Assembly: GCA_028708055.1 (NCBI GenBank)
Contig: JAQVZT010000030.1
Location: 1 to 15,000 of the forward strand
From: Methanothrix sp.
Lineage (GTDB): Archaea; Halobacteriota; Methanosarcinia; Methanotrichales; Methanotrichaceae
Direction: 5' to 3'
DNA: 15,000 nucleotides
Made by a program: the position numbers and the translations under genes
Notes under the pieces: model-generated
Told to the model about the DNA's origin: nothing
Seen by the model: the letters and a program-made list of their open reading frames with translations, nothing else
Databases searched by the model: none
Part shown: positions 12,765-15,000 of the stretch, piece by piece
Position numbering within the stretch: position 1 is the stretch's first letter
How the letters are laid out: every line of letters begins with the position of its first letter

Positions 12765-14255
12765 CTACCGGATCATGACCTTTCCCAGAGTCACAAGGAA
12801 AAGCGCCAGCAGCAACCATCCCAAAATTCCTTCCAGGATTACATAATATCTGTATTTGCCCACGGGCAGAAAATCGATGGGCCCCTGGGAGAGAAAGACC
12901 ATGGTGCTGAAGAAGAGAGCATTTCGGATTGTGGCATGCTCGGGCAGGCTGCCCTCCTCGGCGGGCTCATGCAGAGGCTTGGCGGAGCGACGGATGCCAT
13001 CCCCTCTCCAGAATAAAAGGCCAAAAGCCAGAATGGTTGCCATCGACCAAAATACCGCATAGCTGGGCCTAACGCCGTAGCCGCAGGACAGCCAGGCTAA
13101 GATATCGATGATCCTGGACCAGCCCCAATCCTTTCCCGCCTGACTCCGGCTCCTATATTGATAGTAGCAGTCATCCTCATCTGCCGACCATCCAAGACCG
13201 TGGTAATTGTTGATGAGCGCCAGATAGGCTCCAGGGTCCCAGACCACATGCTCTTCGATCTCATTCCAGTGGGCTTTGAAGCGGGAGAAATCGGTGTCGT
13301 TCAGGATGATGCGAGAGCTTTTAGCGAATTGTGCTTTATCCAGAAGCATGGTAGTGATGGAGCTTCCCTTGAAGTTGATATCATCGTCGAACCGGTCGCT
13401 CAGCAGGCTGGCGATATCCTCGAACCTGGCCAGACCGAAAAGGGCAAGCCCATGAAACTCTGCTTCTGAGAAATATGCCGCCTGGGAGAACCGGGCCAGA
13501 TTGAAATTGGCCTCATCGGCAAAAACTGCCCTGTCAAAGGAGGAGAGGCCTGAGAACGCAGCCATGCCGAATTGAACCGGTCCGGAGAAGACCGAATTGG
13601 AGAAGGAGGCGCTGCTGAAGCGGGATTGAAAGAAGTTTGCCTGCCGGGCGAGCTTTGCCGCGGAAAAATCGAGCGCTCCCGAGAAATCAACGTCCGAGAA
13701 GAGGGCGTCGCCGAAAAACTGCGCTCCGGTGAAGTAGGAGTAAGAGGCGAAATCGGAATAATTGAAATCTGCATCGGCTGCGAAGATAGCCCCGCTGAAG
13801 AAGACATCCTCTGCGAACCGGGCATCCTCAAAGCTCACGTCATCCTTGAAGACGGTTCCAGCAAAATAAGCGGTCTGGGCGAAGGAGGCAGAAGAGAAGC
13901 TGCAATTGGCAATGCTGGCATTCGCGAAGTCTGCCAGGCCGAGAAAGCACGCCTTCTCAAAGCTGGCGTTGCCGAAACTGCTGCCCCAGAAGATGGCGTC
14001 CTCTGCAAAGGTGACTCCGGAAAAGGTGGCATTGCCAAGAGAGGAATTTGTGATCGCCAATTTGCTGGACACCCGCCCATCGGGCAGCGATCCTAGATCC
14101 AGGTCCCCCAGAATCCGGATATTATCATAGTAAACGGGCTCATTGCTTTCAAGCTGCTCAATTATTTCTTGAGATGAGATCACATGTTGAGCGAGAGAAC
14201 AGGATATAGTTTGTAATACAACAAGCGCCACCAATGCATAGGATCGCCAGGTCAT
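12765..14255 (-). CDS. Pentapeptide-repeat protein with C-terminal two-helix pore-loop module (copy A)
   Basis: A 496-residue tandem paralogue of the product at 11196-12722. Residues 1-22 are a signal peptide (YALVALVVLQTISCSLAQ). Residues about 66-325 are pentapeptide repeats, rich in Ala-Ser-Phe steps (ASFEKACF, VSFEDARF, ANFNLARF). The linker IILNDTDFSRFKAHW...DDCYYQYRSR and the segment DILAWLSCGYGVRPSYA align with copy B. TM 396-416, pore-loop region 446-466 and TM 469-492 follow, ending LGKVMIR. At the filter position it reads FLSQGPIDFLPVG, again lacking the TxGYGD signature of K+ channels while keeping the flanking FFS and PVG residues. The beta-helix would lie outside and the pore in the membrane. 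The 97-bp gap to the upstream gene suggests its own promoter. No Shine-Dalgarno is visible at the ATG. Biological role unknown. Confidence 0.85.
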   Translation of the reverse strand: MTWRSYALVALVVLQTISCSLAQHVISSQEIIEQLESNEPVYYDNIRILGDLDLGSLPDGRVSSKLAITNSSLGNATFSGVTFAEDAIFWGSSFGNASFEKACFLGLADFANASIANCSFSSASFAQTAYFAGTVFKDDVSFEDARFAEDVFFSGAIFAADADFNYSDFASYSYFTGAQFFGDALFSDVDFSGALDFSAAKLARQANFFQSRFSSASFSNSVFSGPVQFGMAAFSGLSSFDRAVFADEANFNLARFSQAAYFSEAEFHGLALFGLARFEDIASLLSDRFDDDINFKGSSITTMLLDKAQFAKSSRIILNDTDFSRFKAHWNEIEEHVVWDPGAYLALINNYHGLGWSADEDDCYYQYRSRSQAGKDWGWSRIIDILAWLSCGYGVRPSYAVFWSMATILAFGLLFWRGDGIRRSAKPLHEPAEEGSLPEHATIRNALFFSTMVFLSQGPIDFLPVGKYRYYVILEGILGWLLLALFLVTLGKVMIR

Positions 14256-14288
14256 CTGGCGGCAGGTTATAGATGGCAGAGTTCATAT

Positions 14289-14297
14289 TCTTTATCA
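14289..14297 (-). promoter_or_regulatory. Candidate TATA box for the pentapeptide pair
   Basis: TGATAAAGA on the minus strand, about 38 nt before the ATG at 14255, in the 97-bp gap after the preceding gene. The box is plausible but not strong. Confidence 0.3.
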
Positions 14298-14352
14298 TAT
14301 TGCCAATGGCTGACTTAGTGGATTGCTTGTCTGGATTGCCAGTCGAAGCTTA

Positions 14353-15000
14353 TTATTCATCGTCATCTCTTTCGTCCTCTTTATCTCCCTTTCCACCCTC
14401 TTTTCCAACGGATTTGACTCTATTGAGTATGCCACCGCTCACCCAGTTTATTAATCCGGTTACAAGGGCGGTAGCAAATAGGGTGACAATCCACCTGCTG
14501 CCACCAAATAGAGCGTCCTTGACCTCCTTCACCCAGTCTACTTCGACCTGGATATCTTCTTCAAAAACCCTTATCATGGGCTCCTTTTCCATCTCTCCGT
14601 CCAGGATGATCTTTGCATAAGCAATCAGTTTCAGAGTATGGTCTCCCTCGCTCAGAGGAGTAACCATCCAATCCCATTCCTGATAGCCATCCGACGGTAT
14701 CGATTTCAGTACCGGGCCTTTGGGCGAAATATCGAAGCTGGAACCACCATCCAGCTCAACGCTCATTTCATAACTGACCTTGATGTTCTCTTGCTTGGTG
14801 TTATTAAATTTCTCCAGACCTTTGCGGACATCTAGAGAGAGATTCTGAGATATTCGGGCCACGACCTGCTCCTCTTTGCCCGTCCACATCTTTACAGGAG
14901 GCGTGAAGACGATCTGTCCCCATTCCAGGCTTTCGATCTCCTCATAGTAGCGCCGTTTCATCTCCTCGGTAGCAGTAGGCTTTTTCGGGATGGTGGCAGG
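14353..15000 (-). CDS. C-terminal part of a membrane-anchored protein (cut by window edge)
   Basis: The frame is open from the right edge to a stop at 14353, 215 visible residues. An ATG at 14961 could start a 202-residue protein, but the codons before it (PATIPKKPTATEE) read as a natural Pro/Thr linker and the GAGGAG there abuts the ATG with no spacing, so I think the gene continues beyond the window. Counting from that Met, residues 1-145 are a beta-rich soluble domain opening with YYEEIESLEWGQIVFTPPVK and continuing with ARISQNLSLDV and DWMVTPLSEGDHTLKL. A transmembrane helix follows at about 156-179 (WIVTLFATALVTGLINWVSG), then a highly charged tail GKGDKEDERDDDE. I recognise no named domain; the layout suggests the C-terminal module of a larger signalling or effector protein. 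Substrate, partners and topology are unknown. It is the gene just upstream of the pentapeptide pair on the same strand. Confidence 0.7.
   Translation of the reverse strand, partial: PATIPKKPTATEEMKRRYYEEIESLEWGQIVFTPPVKMWTGKEEQVVARISQNLSLDVRKGLEKFNNTKQENIKVSYEMSVELDGGSSFDISPKGPVLKSIPSDGYQEWDWMVTPLSEGDHTLKLIAYAKIILDGEMEKEPMIRVFEEDIQVEVDWVKEVKDALFGGSRWIVTLFATALVTGLINWVSGGILNRVKSVGKEGGKGDKEDERDDDE

Noticed and set aside
13572..14096. Plus-strand 174-codon frame with a repetitive Gly/Glu/Ile/Val product
   Set aside because: The repetition is the antisense image of the 15-nt pentapeptide period in copy A, not an independent repeat protein.
11800..14100. Short-period repeats that could suggest a CRISPR or satellite array
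   Set aside because: The period is 15 nt, degenerate, and keeps the reading frame; it is explained by the pentapeptide coding repeats. There are no identical repeats with unique spacers.

Overview
The window looks like chromosomal DNA of a methanogenic archaeon, most plausibly an acetoclastic Methanothrix (Methanosaeta) type; this is inference. Supporting signs are AT-rich TATA-like boxes about 43-46 nt ahead of several start codons, frequent TTG/GTG starts, a tRNA gene without an encoded CCA, an archaeal-type Elp3, a long-form HisG, and pentapeptide-repeat and secreted proteins rich in N-x-S/T sequons. No rRNA, CRISPR array, insertion sequence or phage gene is visible.

Layout. 1-189: N-terminus of a zinc alcohol dehydrogenase (minus, runs off the left edge). 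325-3790: two large paralogous predicted secreted proteins of unknown function (minus), each with its own Shine-Dalgarno and TATA-like promoter. 4174-4617: a stand-alone response-regulator receiver protein (minus). 4890-5315: a frameshifted, N-terminally truncated remnant of a SAM-dependent methyltransferase (plus). 5414-6907: an NhaP2/CvrA-type cation/proton antiporter (plus), convergent with 6944-9903 (minus), where a metallophosphoesterase, a small unknown protein and Elp3 lie in series, the last two overlapping. 10061-10933: hisG (plus), with repeated CCCGAG motifs upstream. 11007-11081: tRNA-Arg(CCT) (minus). 11196-14255: a tandem pair of pentapeptide-repeat proteins with a C-terminal two-helix pore-loop module (minus). 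14353-15000: C-terminal part of a membrane-anchored protein (minus, runs off the right edge).

Most of the central block is housekeeping: tRNA wobble modification (Elp3), histidine biosynthesis (HisG), ion homeostasis and a tRNA. The accessory material is at the two ends. The most interesting element is the tandem pentapeptide/pore pair. Both copies keep the fold-defining parts of a two-transmembrane potassium-channel-like module but lack the GYG signature at the place where the selectivity filter should be. The duplicated secreted protein family with conserved cysteines is the other unexplained element. I see no defence island or other complete new multi-gene system that I could defend from sequence alone.
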